From contig CAKRPI010000114.1 in NCBI GenBank assembly GCA_934376945.1, positions 1 through 6,006 on the forward strand: a stretch of 6,006 nt of DNA, written 5' to 3'. Below are positions 5,850-6,006 of the stretch, one piece after another. A program made the translations under genes and the position numbers. The notes under the pieces were generated by a model. That model was not told the DNA's origin. It was given only the letters and a program-made list of their open reading frames with translations, and ran no database searches. The stretch comes from an uncultured Lachnospiraceae bacterium (GTDB lineage Bacteria; Bacillota; Clostridia; Lachnospirales; Lachnospiraceae). Position 1 is the stretch's first letter. The number at the start of each line of letters is the position of its first letter.

Positions 5850-5918
5850 GTTGAATTGTCCGGTTCGCCAAAATCCCTTTTCCCCTTCGCAATTCTTGAC
5901 AGACCTGCCTTTTTTTCT

Positions 5919-5934
5919 TTACAATTATTTGTAA
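5919..5934. repeat. Operator-like inverted repeat upstream of asnS
   Basis: TTACAA, four bases (TTAT), TTGTAA: a perfect 6-4-6 dyad about 70 bases upstream of the asnS -35 box. The symmetry and AT-rich core resemble a dimeric repressor or activator site, but it does not match the spacing of any operator I can name confidently. Chance occurrence in AT-rich DNA is a real alternative. Confidence 0.25.
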
Positions 5935-5964
5935 CTGTTCAGAGCCAAGCAAAATTTCATAAAA

Positions 5965-5987
5965 CAAGCGGAAAATGCTTGCATTTT
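5965..5987. terminator. Possible weak terminator for a gene beyond the right edge
   Basis: CAAGC (5965-5969) can pair with GCTTG (5977-5981) around a 7-base loop. A run of five T follows on the plus strand (5984-5988) and four T on the minus strand (5964-5961). A competing palindrome, AAAATGC-TT-GCATTTT, covers 5972-5987. The stem is short, so this is only a candidate. It could end a minus-strand gene lying to the right of the window. The remaining DNA from 5850 to 6006 holds no gene I can support. Confidence 0.3.
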
Positions 5988-6006
5988 TAAGCCTGTTTTT
6001 GAAATT

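Noticed and set aside
5707..5967. Minus-strand reading frame of 86 codons upstream of asnS
   Set aside because: It spans the asnS promoter and leader and overlaps the asnS start. It has a Lys/Arg-rich composition typical of translated AT-rich non-coding DNA, and I recognise no family.
1..6006. CRISPR array, tRNA or rRNA genes, integrase or transposase
   Set aside because: No regularly spaced direct repeats, cloverleaf, rRNA segment or mobile-element protein motif was found on either strand by reading; no covariance search was possible.

Overview
The window looks like chromosomal DNA of a Gram-positive Clostridia species, most likely a gut Lachnospiraceae member. The reasons are moderate GC with AT-rich intergenic gaps, strong AGGAGG-type ribosome binding sites, a DUF951 gene beside rpsF, a clostridial class B sortase and a VanR/VanS-type two-component pair. 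The family-level assignment is inference; no rRNA or species marker is present. Every gene I can support lies on the minus strand, so transcription runs from high to low coordinates.

Layout in the direction of transcription. From 6006 to about 5827 there is non-coding DNA with two small inverted repeats. A consensus-like promoter (5849-5821) then drives a short leader containing a long-range stem (5810-5757) and asnS, asparaginyl-tRNA synthetase (5725-4337). A 97-base gap with a 9-bp perfect hairpin but no U-tract follows. Next come a VanR-family response regulator (4239-3544) and a VanS-family histidine kinase (3554-2403), which overlap by 11 bases. After these are a class B sortase (2345-1299), a sirtuin-type NAD-dependent protein deacylase (1258-506) and a small DUF951 protein (about 470-273). 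A rho-independent terminator (226-179) closes this unit. The rpsF promoter sits partly inside that terminator, followed by a roughly 70-base leader and the first 30 codons of rpsF (ribosomal protein S6), which runs off the left edge.

The genes from vanR-like to DUF951 are closely spaced (11-base overlap, 57-base gap, 40-base gap, then 0 to 35 bases depending on the last start). No terminator is visible between them, so they probably form one operon. It may be entered by read-through from asnS, because I found no good promoter in the 4240-4336 gap. The functional mix is unusual: an envelope-sensing two-component system and a surface-protein transpeptidase share a message with an NAD-dependent deacylase and a conserved protein of unknown function. 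Translation genes flank the group (asnS upstream, rpsF downstream).

No glycopeptide-resistance ligase or dipeptidase genes (vanH/A/B/X type) are present, so the VanRS resemblance should not be read as a resistance cluster. I saw no mobile element, CRISPR array, tRNA or rRNA. Nothing here is clearly a previously undescribed system. The best leads are the TCS-sortase-sirtuin-DUF951 gene set, the odd cytoplasmic tail of the sortase, and the compact regulatory architecture before rpsF and asnS.
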